Positions 26,860 to 36,802 are shown, counted from the first letter of the stretch. The stretch is DNA of 64,000 bases from Pseudomaricurvus alkylphenolicus (GCF_011683955.1 NZ_JAAQPI010000001.1:248001-312000), one strand, 5' to 3'. Program-made: numbers and translations. The notes: generated from the sequence alone by a model not told the origin.

Positions 26860-28482
26860 ATGACTGTTTTTAACTCTAAGATCAAAACCAACTCTGACGC
26901 CTACCGTAACAATCGTGCCGAAATGTTGTCGCTGGTGGAAAAGCTGAAGGGCTTAAATCGTCGTGGCGCTGCCATCTCCGCTAAGCGTAAGCCTCGCTTT
27001 GAGGCTCGCGGCCAGCTACTGCCGCGAGAGCGCCTTTCACGCCTGCTTGATCCCGGTATGCCCTTTCTTGAAATTGCCAACCTGGCCGGTTATCTGATGG
27101 ACACCGATGATCCGGAAAAATCCATTCCCGGCAGTACTGTGATTACCGGTATTGGTTTCGTCAATGGCATTCGCGCCATGATCGTCGTGGACGATAGCGG
27201 CATTATGGCCGGCTCGATCACCACGGCCAGTAGCTACCGCGTGCTGCGTGCCGAAGAGATAGCGCTTGAACAAAAGCTCCCCTTTATCCACTTGGTGGAA
27301 AGCGCCGGCGGCGACCTGATGAACTATTCGGTGGAGAACTTTATCAACGGCGGCAAGCTATTTGGCCGCCAGGCCAAGCTGAGTAAGGCCGGCATTCCAG
27401 TCATCTCCATTCTGCACGGTTCCTCCACGGCGGGCGGCGCCTATATGCCAGGGCTGAGTGATTATGTCATTGCCGTCAAGGACAACGGCCGCGCGTTTCT
27501 CGCCGGTCCGCCTCTGCTCAAGGCCGCGACCGGAGAAATCGCCACCGAAGAGGAATTGGGTGGTGCCGAAATGCACTCCACCACCTCCGGATTGGTGGAA
27601 TACCTTGCAGAAAACGATGGGCAGGCGGTGAATATGCTGCGTGAGTTGACCCACCGGCTGGAATGGAACAAAGGCTGCGACCGCCCCAACCGTCGCAGTT
27701 TTCTCGAACCTGTATACGATCCCGATGAACTCGCCGGCGTGATCCCCTGCGACTATCGTACCCCTTACGATATGCGCGAACTGGTTGCCCGGGTGGTGGA
27801 TGGTTCGGACTTTATGGACTTTAAACCCCGTTACGGCGCCTCAACCGTGTGTCTGCAAGCGGAAATCATGGGCATGCCTTGCGGCATCGTCGGCAACAAC
27901 GGCTCCATTGATCCCAACGGCGCGACCAAGGCAACCCAGTTCCTGCAGCTGTGCGACCAATCCGATACCCCCGTGGTGTTTCTTCAGAATACCACCGGCT
28001 ATATCGTTGGCACCAAGTCCGAGCAGGCCGGCATGATCAAACACGGCGCCAAGATGATTCAGGCGGTGCAGAATATCGAAGTCCCGCGCATAACCCTGAT
28101 GACCGGCGCCGGCTACGGTGCCGGAAACTATGGCATGTGCGGTCGCGCCTATGAACCAGATTTCCTCTACACCTTCCCCAACGCTTCCACGGGCGTGATG
28201 GGTGGTGCCCAGGCGGCGCAAACCATGTCGATGGTAGCGCGCGGTAAAGCAGCGGCGACCAACACCGCTGTTGACGAAGAAGCATTGGCCAGGCAAGAAG
28301 AAAAGATCACCGCAATCTTCGACTCTCAATCCAGTGCCTTCTATACCTCCGGCCGCATGCTCGACGACGGCATGATCGACCCCAGGCACACGCGCCAGAC
28401 ACTGGGCTTCCTGCTGGAAACCGTGTGGGAAGCGCGGCATCGAAAAGTTCGCGACAACAGCTTTGGTATTGCCCGCATATAA
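26860..28482 (+). CDS. atuC: Geranyl-CoA carboxylase beta subunit, copy B
   Basis: 540 residues, same length as the copy at 341-1963, and it opens with the same MTVFNSKIKTNSDA. It carries HGSSTAGGAYMPGLSDY, FLAGPPLLKAATGE, CGIVGNNGSIDP and FLQNTTGYIVG. Long stretches differ from copy A mainly at third codon positions (for example around GMIKHGAKMIQA), so purifying selection acts on both copies. It should pair with the AtuF-like protein at 31278. The acyl-CoA dehydrogenase gene starts 22 bp after its stop. Confidence 0.86.
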   Translation: MTVFNSKIKTNSDAYRNNRAEMLSLVEKLKGLNRRGAAISAKRKPRFEARGQLLPRERLSRLLDPGMPFLEIANLAGYLMDTDDPEKSIPGSTVITGIGFVNGIRAMIVVDDSGIMAGSITTASSYRVLRAEEIALEQKLPFIHLVESAGGDLMNYSVENFINGGKLFGRQAKLSKAGIPVISILHGSSTAGGAYMPGLSDYVIAVKDNGRAFLAGPPLLKAATGEIATEEELGGAEMHSTTSGLVEYLAENDGQAVNMLRELTHRLEWNKGCDRPNRRSFLEPVYDPDELAGVIPCDYRTPYDMRELVARVVDGSDFMDFKPRYGASTVCLQAEIMGMPCGIVGNNGSIDPNGATKATQFLQLCDQSDTPVVFLQNTTGYIVGTKSEQAGMIKHGAKMIQAVQNIEVPRITLMTGAGYGAGNYGMCGRAYEPDFLYTFPNASTGVMGGAQAAQTMSMVARGKAAATNTAVDEEALARQEEKITAIFDSQSSAFYTSGRMLDDGMIDPRHTRQTLGFLLETVWEARHRKVRDNSFGIARI

Positions 28483-28504
28483 ATGTCTTTCAGGAAACAA
28501 ATCC

Positions 28505-29677
28505 ATGTCTTTAAATTTTGATAGTGCCCGTATCTCAAACCCACTGCTCACCCCGCAACACGAGGAGTGGCGCACGCAAATCCGTCGTTTTATTGAACGG
28601 GAAATTATGCCCTACGCAACTGAGTGGGATGAAGCTGGAGAAATACCTGAGGAGCTGTTTGCCAAAGCGGGAGCCGCCGGTGTGATGGCCCTGGGCTACC
28701 CGGAGGCTTATGGCGGCATCAGTGAGGGGATCGATATCCTCTATCACGGTATTCTTTACGAAGAGCTGGCCCGGGTTGGTTGCGGCGGTGTTCAATCGAT
28801 GATGATGGTACACAGTATTGGTCTGCCTCCGGTTGCCAACTTTGCCAACGAAGCGATAAAGCGGGATGTTGTTCCCGGCGTTTTGGATGGCAGCAAGGGT
28901 ATCTCCCTGGGACTGACCGAGCCCGGTGGCGGATCTGACCTGGCCAATCTGCAGACCACCGCCCGCCGTGAGGGTGATTTCTACATCGTCAACGGCTCCA
29001 AGACCTTTATCACCGGAGGCATGCGCGCCAGCTGGATCACCACCGCCGTGCGTACCGGTGGTGAGGGTCCCAGGGGGGTGTCCGCGTTGTTGATTCCCAC
29101 AGACACTGAGGGCGTTTCTCGCACGCCACTGGATCGCAAACAGGGTTGGTGGTGTTCCGATACTGCCACCATTTACTTTGACAACGTCAAGGTACCGGTA
29201 AGCAATTTACTGGGTGAGGAAAACCAGGGCTTCAAGGTAGTGATGAATAACCTCAACGCCGAGCGCATCAATATGTCGATAGTGATGGAAGCCAGCGCGC
29301 GCGTGTGCCTGGAAGAAGCGGTGAACTGGGCCCAGCAGCGCAAAACCTTCGGCAAGCGACTGGCCGATCACCAGGTGATCCGCCACAAAATCACAGAGAT
29401 GAAGAAACGCATCAACGCCTGCCAGGCCACTATCAATCACTGCGCCAGGGAAATTATGGAGAACAAACCCAACCCCGCCGACATTGCCATGCTCAAGGTG
29501 ATGTGCAGCGAGACCATGGAATTCTGTGCCCGCGAGGCCAGCCAGATATTGGGTGGCGCCAGTTACCTGCGCGATAACCGGGTCGAGCGCATCTACCGCG
29601 AGGTTCGTGTCAATGCGATTGGCGGAGGCTCTGAAGAAATTCTGCGAGACTTGTCGTCGCGACAGTACGGGGTCTGA
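28505..29677 (+). CDS. atuD: Acyl-CoA dehydrogenase, citronellyl-CoA dehydrogenase-like
   Basis: 390 residues from the ATG at 28505 (CAGGAAAC upstream); a start at 28463 would overlap atuC. The FAD-dependent acyl-CoA dehydrogenase fold shows SLGLTEPGGGSDLANLQTTA near residue 130, FITGGMRASW, and RKTFGKRLADHQVIRHKI near 282. The end reads YREVRVNAIGGGSEEI; Gly stands where medium-chain enzymes have the catalytic Glu, so the base is probably elsewhere, as in isovaleryl- and long-chain enzymes that act on branched or bulky chains. Location between atuC and atuE fits AtuD. It would introduce the 2,3-double bond before carboxylation. Copy A of the operon has no such gene between atuC and atuE. Confidence 0.8.
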   Translation: MSLNFDSARISNPLLTPQHEEWRTQIRRFIEREIMPYATEWDEAGEIPEELFAKAGAAGVMALGYPEAYGGISEGIDILYHGILYEELARVGCGGVQSMMMVHSIGLPPVANFANEAIKRDVVPGVLDGSKGISLGLTEPGGGSDLANLQTTARREGDFYIVNGSKTFITGGMRASWITTAVRTGGEGPRGVSALLIPTDTEGVSRTPLDRKQGWWCSDTATIYFDNVKVPVSNLLGEENQGFKVVMNNLNAERINMSIVMEASARVCLEEAVNWAQQRKTFGKRLADHQVIRHKITEMKKRINACQATINHCAREIMENKPNPADIAMLKVMCSETMEFCAREASQILGGASYLRDNRVERIYREVRVNAIGGGSEEILRDLSSRQYGV

Positions 29678-29682
29678 TCGGC

Positions 29683-30318
29683 ATGACCATCAAAGTCTGG
29701 CATTGCTACAAGGCCCGCTCCATGCGCGCACTCTGGGCCCTGGAGGAAATGGGCATTGAGTACGAGGTTGTGTCCATGCCGTTTCCGCCACGTTTTCTGC
29801 AGAAAGATTTCCTGGAGGTCAATGATCTGGGCACCATTCCCTATATGATCGATGGTGAGACCCATATGACCGAGTCTTCCGGCATACCGCTGTACCTGGT
29901 GGAGCGCTACGGCAAGCAAGAGTTTGGTTTGAAACCGGATCACCCCGAGTACGGCGATTACCTCAACTGGTTGTTTCACAGTGACGCCACCCTGACCTTC
30001 CCGCAGACCATCTTCCTTCGCTATTCCCGCTTTGAGTCGGATCGCGGTCTGGGCGAAGCCGGAGAGGACTATCGCAAGTGGTATCTGAAACGCCTGACAC
30101 GTCTCAATCGTCACCTGCTGGATCGAGAGTTTTTAGTAGACAAGCGTTTTACCATCGCCGATATCGATATCGCTTATGCGTTGTACCTGGGTGAATACCT
30201 GGGCATTGGCAGTGACTATGAGCCCCAGGTTGACGATTACCTGCAACGCATGAAAGCCCGGCCCGGGTTTCAGCGAGCGGCGATGGTTGGCGAAGAACAT
30301 AACACGGTTGGTGTTTAA
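29683..30318 (+). CDS. Glutathione S-transferase-like protein in Atu operon B
   Basis: 211 residues. The N-terminal thioredoxin-like domain has YKARSMRALWALEEMG at 9-24, a cis-Pro loop NDLGTIPYM and the glutathione gamma-Glu-binding TESSG. The C-terminal helical domain has the N-capping box FTIADIDIAYAL. It begins 5 bp after the acyl-CoA dehydrogenase stop, so it is in the same transcript. A GST is not part of the known Atu pathway. It may protect against reactive enals or epoxides or act on an isoprenoid epoxide. The first-domain catalytic residue could be S13 in ARSMR. Confidence 0.83.
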   Translation: MTIKVWHCYKARSMRALWALEEMGIEYEVVSMPFPPRFLQKDFLEVNDLGTIPYMIDGETHMTESSGIPLYLVERYGKQEFGLKPDHPEYGDYLNWLFHSDATLTFPQTIFLRYSRFESDRGLGEAGEDYRKWYLKRLTRLNRHLLDREFLVDKRFTIADIDIAYALYLGEYLGIGSDYEPQVDDYLQRMKARPGFQRAAMVGEEHNTVGV

Positions 30319-30336
30319 GAGTTATTCCACTTACCT

Positions 30337-30405
30337 GTAGCAGCCCGCTCCGAGGGCGACTGGGATTGGCACTTCGAGTCAGTCGCGGTCAGAGCCCGCT
30401 GCTAC
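30337..30405. repeat. REP-like inverted repeat (GTAGCAGC...GCTGCTAC)
   Basis: Two 26-base arms match with the pattern GTAGCAGC-GCTC-GA-GCGACTG. The few differing bases (cc/gg, gg/cc) fall in the same places in both arms. It fills most of the 118-bp gap between the GST and atuE genes and would form a stem-loop in the operon mRNA. Related units occur at 38091-38187. Confidence 0.65.
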
Positions 30406-30436
30406 GGGTTTGGTGGCTATAGAGAGATAAATTAAT

Positions 30437-31261
30437 ATGTCAAATCTTCCGGAAACAAACAGCATCTTGCTGGAACGAAACGCCAGCGTCCTGACGCTCT
30501 GGTTCAATCAACCTGAATCCAGAAACGCAATCACCGACGAAGTGATTGACGAGATGCACGCGACGCTGGATGCCATTGCAGACGATCGCAGCATTCGCAC
30601 GCTGATTATTCGCGGCAAGGGTGGGTTTTTCTGCGCCGGCGGTAATATCAAGGGTTTCAAAGCAGACCAGGGTGATGGCGACCAGGCCTCCAATGCCGGT
30701 GCCCAGGTCGCCATGGCCCGCTACAATCGCAGCTTTGGTTTCCTGGCGGTAAAACTTAATGAGCAACCACAGACCGTCATTACTCTAATTGAGGGTGCCG
30801 CGATTGGCGGTGGCCTGGGGCTGGCTTGTCTGAGTGATGTTTCCATTGTTACCCGCGACACCCGTTTTCGTCTCAGCGAAACCAGCCTCGGTATCCCTCC
30901 AGCGCAGATCTCTCCGTTTGTCACCGAACGAATTGGCTTAACCCAGGCCCGTCGCCTGATGCTGACTGGGGCCAGTTTTAAAGGGGAAGAAGCGGTTAAT
31001 CTGGGACTGGCCCACATCCTTGCCGACGACAGTGATGACCTTGAAGCGAAGTGCGCGGAAGTACTTGATCAGATCGCCCATTGCGCTCCTAACGCCAACG
31101 CGGTGACAAAAAATCTTATTTTCGAATCCACCCGTCAATCCAAAAATGACGTGCTGGACTTCGCCTCTGAACAGTTCGCCGCCTGCATGTTTAGCGACGA
31201 AGGCAAGGAAGGCATTGCCGCCTTTGTGGAAAAACGCATCCCATCCTGGGCCGAACAGTAA
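30437..31261 (+). CDS. atuE: Enoyl-CoA hydratase/isomerase, isohexenylglutaconyl-CoA hydratase-like, copy B
   Basis: 274 residues. FCAGGNIKGF near residue 70 and EGAAIGGGLGLACL near 117 form the crotonase oxyanion hole and CoA site; RLSETSLGIPPAQISPFV follows. It is close to copy A at 2000-2818, except for a few extra residues after GNIKGFK (a Gln/Gly/Ala-rich loop). It is separated from atuF by 16 bp. It would hydrate isohexenylglutaconyl-CoA or a related carboxylated enoyl-CoA. Confidence 0.83.
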   Translation: MSNLPETNSILLERNASVLTLWFNQPESRNAITDEVIDEMHATLDAIADDRSIRTLIIRGKGGFFCAGGNIKGFKADQGDGDQASNAGAQVAMARYNRSFGFLAVKLNEQPQTVITLIEGAAIGGGLGLACLSDVSIVTRDTRFRLSETSLGIPPAQISPFVTERIGLTQARRLMLTGASFKGEEAVNLGLAHILADDSDDLEAKCAEVLDQIAHCAPNANAVTKNLIFESTRQSKNDVLDFASEQFAACMFSDEGKEGIAAFVEKRIPSWAEQ

Positions 31262-31277
31262 CCTCGGAGAGTCACCC

Positions 31278-33269
31278 ATGTCACGATTTAACAGCATACT
31301 TATTGCCAACCGTGGTGAGATCGCCTGCCGGGTTATCCGCAGCGCCAAGGCGCTCGGTTATCGCACCATTGCGGTCTATTCTGAGGCCGACAGCAACGCC
31401 TTGCATGTGCAAATGGCCGATGATGCCGTGTGTATCGGTGCCGGTCCGGTGAATGAATCCTATTTGCTTGCAGAGCGTATCCTGGATGCAGCCAGGCAAA
31501 CGGGTGCCCAGGCGATTCATCCCGGCTACGGCTTTCTCAGCGAAAACGCCGATTTCGCCCAAGCCTGTGTCGACGCAGGCATCATCTTTATTGGTCCCAG
31601 CGCTGAGGCCATCAACCTCATGGGTAACAAGGCTGAGGCCAAGCGCCGCATGATCCAGGCAGATGTGCCCTGTGTACCCGGCTACGAAGGCGTCGACCAG
31701 AGCGATGACACACTGTTGCGCGAAGCCGGAAAGATTGATCTGCCGATGATGGTAAAAGCTGCCGCTGGAGGTGGCGGTCGTGGCATGCGCCTGGTGCACA
31801 ATCGTGAAGAGCTGGCCGATACCCTACAACTGGCCAGGGCGGAGGCCCTGTCGGCGTTTGGTTCCGATGAGCTGATTCTGGAACAGGCCATTATTCGACC
31901 CCGCCATGTAGAAGTGCAGGTGTTCGCCGATAGTCAGGGCAACACCGTTCACCTGGGTGAACGAGACTGTTCGGTGCAACGACGTCACCAGAAGGTTGTG
32001 GAGGAAGCCCCTTGCCCCATCATGACCGATGCCCTGCGGGAAAGAATGGGAGCCGCCGCCGTGGCCGCCGCCAAAAGCATAAACTACCAGGGCGCCGGTA
32101 CCGTTGAATTCCTGTTGGCTGAAAACGGAGCGTTTTATTTCCTGGAAATGAATACCCGCCTGCAGGTGGAGCATCCGGTCACTGAGCTAATCACCGGTCT
32201 TGATCTCGTCGCTCTGCAGATTCAAGTTGCCCAAGGTGAGCCCTTGGGTCTGACTCAGGAAGACATTAAGCTGCAGGGGCATGCCATCGAGGTGCGGCTC
32301 TATGCGGAAGATACCAGCCAGGATTTTCTACCCACCTCCGGCCCAATTCATCTCTGGTCGCCTCCACAAGGCGAAGGTATTCGGGTGGATCACGGTATCC
32401 GCAGCGGCCAGGAAGTCTCCCCCTACTACGACCCCATGATCGCCAAGGTGATCACCAGTGGTCCGTCGCGGGAGGTGGCCCGTCTGCGCATGATTGAGGC
32501 ATTGAACCAGACCTTGTTGTTTGGCACCCGAACCAATCGGGACTTTCTTAAGGCCTGTATTGAAAACGAAGTGTTTATCGAAGGCGCCGCTACCACCGCC
32601 TTTATTGGCGAGGAGTTTTCCCCCGAGCAGCTGGAGCAGCGCCCCCCGTCCTTCTGCAACAATGCCATTGCCGCCGTCATCGAGTTGCAATTACAACATC
32701 AACAGGCTTTTGCCAGCAGCGTCAATGTCGCCGCCGGTTTAAAAAACTGGTCCAGTTCAACACCAATGCCTTCCCGCAAGCGCTACCAGCACGGTGAGAA
32801 AGCTCTCGATTTGTGGATCACCCCTGACGATGAAGATACTTACATCGTTACCGATGAAGGCGATCATACCTGCACTGTTAATGTCATCAGCATCAACGAC
32901 GGTATCGCAAAATTGAGTGTGGATGGAAGACGAGTCAAAGCCTGCTTCCAGAAGACCGCAGATAAACTCTATCTGTCCGAGGGTGGTGTCTCCAGCGTCT
33001 ATCGGGATGAAATTCCGTTCGACGGCTTACAAGATCAAACTGCCGGAGGCGGCAATATTATCGCCCCGATGCACGGCCAATTGCTGGAGCTCAAGGTGCA
33101 GACCGGCGACAGCGTCGAGGCCGGTCAAACCCTGGCGATTCTGGAAGCGATGAAGATGTTCTATGAACTCACGGCGGAAACCGCGGGCACGGTGACGGAT
33201 ATCCTGGTGGAAGCCGGAACCCAGGTGGCAGCGGACGAACTGCTGATCCAAGTCGAAGCGGCGGAATGA
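31278..33269 (+). CDS. atuF: Acyl-CoA carboxylase alpha subunit, copy B
   Basis: 663 residues from the ATG at 31278, preceded by CGGAGAG. A longer frame from 31146 would lie inside atuE and is rejected. It has ILIANRGEIACRVIRSAKALG, the ATP-grasp loop KAAAGGGGRGMRLV, EMNTRLQVEHPVTE, and a biotin carrier domain with ILEAMKMF (lysine near 626). It pairs with the beta subunit at 26860. Much of the difference from copy A is in the linker before the biotin domain (~480-590), the least conserved part of these proteins. Confidence 0.87.
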   Translation: MSRFNSILIANRGEIACRVIRSAKALGYRTIAVYSEADSNALHVQMADDAVCIGAGPVNESYLLAERILDAARQTGAQAIHPGYGFLSENADFAQACVDAGIIFIGPSAEAINLMGNKAEAKRRMIQADVPCVPGYEGVDQSDDTLLREAGKIDLPMMVKAAAGGGGRGMRLVHNREELADTLQLARAEALSAFGSDELILEQAIIRPRHVEVQVFADSQGNTVHLGERDCSVQRRHQKVVEEAPCPIMTDALRERMGAAAVAAAKSINYQGAGTVEFLLAENGAFYFLEMNTRLQVEHPVTELITGLDLVALQIQVAQGEPLGLTQEDIKLQGHAIEVRLYAEDTSQDFLPTSGPIHLWSPPQGEGIRVDHGIRSGQEVSPYYDPMIAKVITSGPSREVARLRMIEALNQTLLFGTRTNRDFLKACIENEVFIEGAATTAFIGEEFSPEQLEQRPPSFCNNAIAAVIELQLQHQQAFASSVNVAAGLKNWSSSTPMPSRKRYQHGEKALDLWITPDDEDTYIVTDEGDHTCTVNVISINDGIAKLSVDGRRVKACFQKTADKLYLSEGGVSSVYRDEIPFDGLQDQTAGGGNIIAPMHGQLLELKVQTGDSVEAGQTLAILEAMKMFYELTAETAGTVTDILVEAGTQVAADELLIQVEAAE

Positions 33270-33324
33270 CGCCACAAAATGAAACACAAACACAAAACAG
33301 TCGCCATGACAGAACGAGGTAATC

Positions 33325-34533
33325 ATGACTAATCAGGCCTATATCTACGACGCTATTCGAACGCCGCGCAGCAAGGGTAAGAAGGATGGTTCGCTGCATG
33401 AAGTCAAACCGATCGAGCTGGGTGCAGGCCTGCTGCGCGAGCTGCAGCAGCGTCACCAGCTGGACACCGCCTATGTCGATGACGTGATGCTGGGCTGTAC
33501 CCAGCCTGTGGGCGATCAAGGGGCGGACGTCGCCAAGTCGATTGTGCAGTTTGCCGGTTGGGATGAGAGTGTCGCCGGCGTGCAAATGGACCGCTTTTGC
33601 GCCTCTGGCCTGGAAGCGGTTAACTCCGCGGCCCAGAACGTGATGTCGGGTTGGAACCAGCTGATGGTAGCCGGTGGTATTGAGTGCATGTCCCGCGTTC
33701 CTATGGGCTCTGCCGGGGGGGCCTTTGGTGGTGATCCTGAATATGTGATGAGTCAACGTTTTGTGGCTCAGGGCATAGGCGCCGATATGATTGCCACCCT
33801 GGAAGGCTGGAGTCGCGAAGATGTGGATGCCTATGCCTTGCAATCCCAGCATCGTGCCAGCTTTGCCCGCGATAGCGGCTACTTCGACAAGTCGGTAGTG
33901 CCGGTAAAAGATGTTAACGGCCTCACCATCCTGGAAAAAGACAACTTTATCAAGCCCAATACCACCATGGAGGGCCTGGCCGGGCTCAATGCCTCGTTCG
34001 AAAAGCTGGGAGCGATGGGTATGGACGATATGCTGCTCTCCAAATACCCCGAGGTGCAATCAATCAACCACGTTCACACCCCGGGCAACTCCTCGGGTAT
34101 CGTCGATGGTGCCAGTGCGGTGTTGATTGGTAGCGAGCAGGCCGGTCGAGACCTTGGCCTGACGCCTCGCGGTCGCATTGTCGCCGGAGCGGTCACCTCG
34201 ACCGAGCCCTCAATCATGTTGATCGGCCCGGGGCCGGCGGCGCAAAAGTGCCTGAAAATTGCGGGTCTGAAGAAGAGTGATATTGATCTATGGGAAATCA
34301 ACGAAGCCTTCGCTTCGGTGGCCCTGCGTTATATGAAAGACCTGAATATTGACCCAGAGATCACCAACGTCAACGGCGGCGCCATCGCCCTGGGCCACCC
34401 GCTGGGTGCTACCGGAGCCATTCTGGTGAGCACCATGCTGGACGAGCTGGAGCGGCGTGGATTGAAACGCGCGATGCTGTCCCTTTGTGTCGGCGGCGGC
34501 ATGGGTATCTCCACCATTATTGAGCGTCTCTAA
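33325..34533 (+). CDS. Acetyl-CoA acyltransferase (thiolase)
   Basis: 402 residues. Active-site residues are clear: nucleophile C92 in [13 protein letters not shown]358 in GHPLGATGA, and C388 in LCVGGGMG. It cleaves 3-ketoacyl-CoA to acetyl-CoA and a shortened acyl-CoA in beta-oxidation. The following gene encodes the matching hydratase/dehydrogenase. It lies 55 bp after atuF on the same strand, so the Atu and beta-oxidation genes are probably co-transcribed. It is FadI/FadA-like in length; no symbol is given because the type is not certain. Confidence 0.87.
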   Translation: MTNQAYIYDAIRTPRSKGKKDGSLHEVKPIELGAGLLRELQQRHQLDTAYVDDVMLGCTQPVGDQGADVAKSIVQFAGWDESVAGVQMDRFCASGLEAVNSAAQNVMSGWNQLMVAGGIECMSRVPMGSAGGAFGGDPEYVMSQRFVAQGIGADMIATLEGWSREDVDAYALQSQHRASFARDSGYFDKSVVPVKDVNGLTILEKDNFIKPNTTMEGLAGLNASFEKLGAMGMDDMLLSKYPEVQSINHVHTPGNSSGIVDGASAVLIGSEQAGRDLGLTPRGRIVAGAVTSTEPSIMLIGPGPAAQKCLKIAGLKKSDIDLWEINEAFASVALRYMKDLNIDPEITNVNGGAIALGHPLGATGAILVSTMLDELERRGLKRAMLSLCVGGGMGISTIIERL

Positions 34534-34566
34534 AGACCAACGCCACCACCCTCCGGGAAAAATTTT

Positions 34567-34600
34567 GTAGGGTGGATTAGGCGAAGCCGTAATCCACCAT
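34567..34600. repeat. Short GTAGGGTGGATTA intergenic repeat (single hairpin)
   Basis: GTAGGGTGGATTA, a spacer GGCGAAGCCG and TAATCCACC form a hairpin with nine perfect pairs. It is in the 106-bp gap between the thiolase and FadJ-like genes. The same repeat family forms the larger element at 36803-36911. Confidence 0.65.
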
Positions 34601-34639
34601 ATCCTGGAAAAGGATTCAAACACAATTCAGGAAACCAAA

Positions 34640-36790
34640 ATGAGTGTATTCAACTACGACAAAGACAACAACGACATCGTCACCATCACCATGAACATGA
34701 CCGGACCGGTCAATGCCATGAACGCGGAATACAACGATGCGATGCGAACCACCATCGAGCGCCTCGAAGCGGAACCGGCACTCACCGGCGTCATTTTCGC
34801 ATCCACCAAAAAAACCTTTTTCGCCGGCGGAGACCTCAACGACCTGGTGCAGGTGGAAGCTGATCAAATCGAGGACTTTTTTAAGGAAGGTGTCGAAACC
34901 AAGAACTTCCTGCGCCGGATTGAGAAACTGCCAGCACCCGTGGTGGCGGCCATCAACGGTGCAGCACTGGGCGGCGGCTTTGAAATCTGCCTGAGTTGCA
35001 ACTACCGCATTGCTTGGGACAGCAAAGCCGTCATTGTAGGCCTGCCGGAAGTAGGATTAGGCTTATTGCCTGGTGCGGGTGGTGTTGTACGTCTCACCAA
35101 TCTCCTCGGTCTGGAAAAAGCCCTGCCCTATTTGCTGGAAGGCAAAAAGATCAAGGCCGCCAAGGCGTTAAGCGAAGGTTTGATCAACGAAACTGTCGAC
35201 ACCGTCGATGAGCTGGTACCCCGTGCCAAAGCCTGGATACTGGCGCAAAAAGGCGACGACACCGCCGCCCTGCAACCCTGGGATCAAAAAGGTTTCAAGG
35301 TACCTGGCGGCAATATCAAGAGCCCCAAGGTCGCCCAACTGGCCAGCATGGCACCACAACAGCTGATGCAGAAAACCCGTGGGCTGTTGCCGGCACCGGA
35401 GCGTATACTGGAGACGGCGGTGGAAGCGGTGACCGTGGATTTTGATACCGCGCTGCGTATCGAAACACGCAAGTTTATGTCACTGGTGCCCAGCGCTGTT
35501 GCCAAAAATATGATCACGGCCTTTTTCTTCCAGATGGGGCAGGTCAACGGTGGCGCCAGTCGTCCCGAGGGCATCGAACGCAGTGAGGTTACCAAGGTCG
35601 GTGTGATCGGTGCCGGCATGATGGGTCAAGGTATTGCCAATGTGTCCGCCATGGCGGGAATCGAGGTAGTACTTAAGGATGTTTCTCTCGAAGCGGCGGA
35701 AAAAGGTAAAGCCTATACAGCCAAACTTATGGATAAGGCCATCCAGCGCGGCCGTGCCGACGAGGCCAAAAAGGAATCCGTGCTGAACCTGATCAAAGCC
35801 ACCGATCAGGATACAGATCTGGCTGGTTGTGATCTGATTATCGAAGCCGTATTCGAAAAAATGGAACTGAAACACCAGATTACCCGCAGTACCGAAGGCC
35901 AGCTGGCCGAGGACGGCGTCTGGGGCTCCAATACCTCCACGCTGCCCATTACTCAGTTGGCCGAAGCCAGTGCCAACCCGGAGAAGTTTATTGGTATTCA
36001 CTTCTTTTCGCCGGTGGACAAAATGCCGTTGGTGGAGATCATCTGTGGTGAAAAGACCAGCGATGAAACCCTGGCCAAGGCCTTTGACTTTGTGCGGCAG
36101 ATTCGAAAAACACCAATTGTGGTCAACGACAGCCTGGGATTCTTTACCTCCCGGACGTTTACCTCGCAACTCAATGAAGCGGCACAGATGGTCGCCGAGG
36201 GGATTAACCCGTTGAGAGTTGATAATCTCGGTAAAGCCATCGGTATGCCCGTCGGTCCCCTGACCATCTACGATGAAATCAGCATGCGTCTCGGGATGGA
36301 GATTCGCGAAACCCAGATATCTCAAGGTCTGATTTCAGCTGATGACGACCTGCGTCCCCTCGCCACCGATTTGATCAATACCCTGGTCAAGGAATACAAC
36401 CACGGTGGCCGTTACCACGGAGACGGTGGTTTTTACGAATACAGCGATGCCGGCAAAATCATCTGGCCAAAACTGCACGAACTCTATTACAAACCAGAGC
36501 TTAAGGTCAGCGACGACGATATCAAAGACCGCCTGCTGTTCAGCAATGTTATCGAAAGCCTTAAATGTCTGCAGGAGGGCGTACTGCGCTCTGTCGCTGA
36601 CGGCAATATTGGCTCTCTCTTGGGTATTGGTGCACCCACCTGGACCGGAGGGTATCTGCAGTTCGTGAATACCTACGGCTTGCAGCGATTTATCGATCGT
36701 TGCGATGAGCTGGCGGAAAAGTATGGCGACCGCTTTAAGACGCCGGCGATTGTGGCTGAAAAACTCGAAGCTGGTGAATTATTCAACTAG
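34640..36790 (+). CDS. FadJ/FadB-like multifunctional enoyl-CoA hydratase / 3-hydroxyacyl-CoA dehydrogenase
   Basis: 716 residues. The N-terminal crotonase domain has NGAALGGGFEICL with E115 and LPEVGLGLLPGAGG with E137, the two acids needed for hydration. The 3-hydroxyacyl-CoA dehydrogenase NAD domain starts near 318 with the GAGMMGQG motif, and IHFFSPVDKMP near 452 holds the catalytic His. A duplicated C-terminal helical domain reaches the end. It would perform two steps of beta-oxidation; the thiolase upstream would do the last. Flanking GTAGGGTGG repeats lie on both sides. Confidence 0.88.
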   Translation: MSVFNYDKDNNDIVTITMNMTGPVNAMNAEYNDAMRTTIERLEAEPALTGVIFASTKKTFFAGGDLNDLVQVEADQIEDFFKEGVETKNFLRRIEKLPAPVVAAINGAALGGGFEICLSCNYRIAWDSKAVIVGLPEVGLGLLPGAGGVVRLTNLLGLEKALPYLLEGKKIKAAKALSEGLINETVDTVDELVPRAKAWILAQKGDDTAALQPWDQKGFKVPGGNIKSPKVAQLASMAPQQLMQKTRGLLPAPERILETAVEAVTVDFDTALRIETRKFMSLVPSAVAKNMITAFFFQMGQVNGGASRPEGIERSEVTKVGVIGAGMMGQGIANVSAMAGIEVVLKDVSLEAAEKGKAYTAKLMDKAIQRGRADEAKKESVLNLIKATDQDTDLAGCDLIIEAVFEKMELKHQITRSTEGQLAEDGVWGSNTSTLPITQLAEASANPEKFIGIHFFSPVDKMPLVEIICGEKTSDETLAKAFDFVRQIRKTPIVVNDSLGFFTSRTFTSQLNEAAQMVAEGINPLRVDNLGKAIGMPVGPLTIYDEISMRLGMEIRETQISQGLISADDDLRPLATDLINTLVKEYNHGGRYHGDGGFYEYSDAGKIIWPKLHELYYKPELKVSDDDIKDRLLFSNVIESLKCLQEGVLRSVADGNIGSLLGIGAPTWTGGYLQFVNTYGLQRFIDRCDELAEKYGDRFKTPAIVAEKLEAGELFN

Positions 36791-36802
36791 CTCCATATTC
36801 CC

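Noticed and set aside
31146-31277. N-terminal extension of the second AtuF to 31146
   Set aside because: It would overlap atuE by more than 100 bp; the ATG at 31278 has a ribosome site and gives the conserved start of the family.
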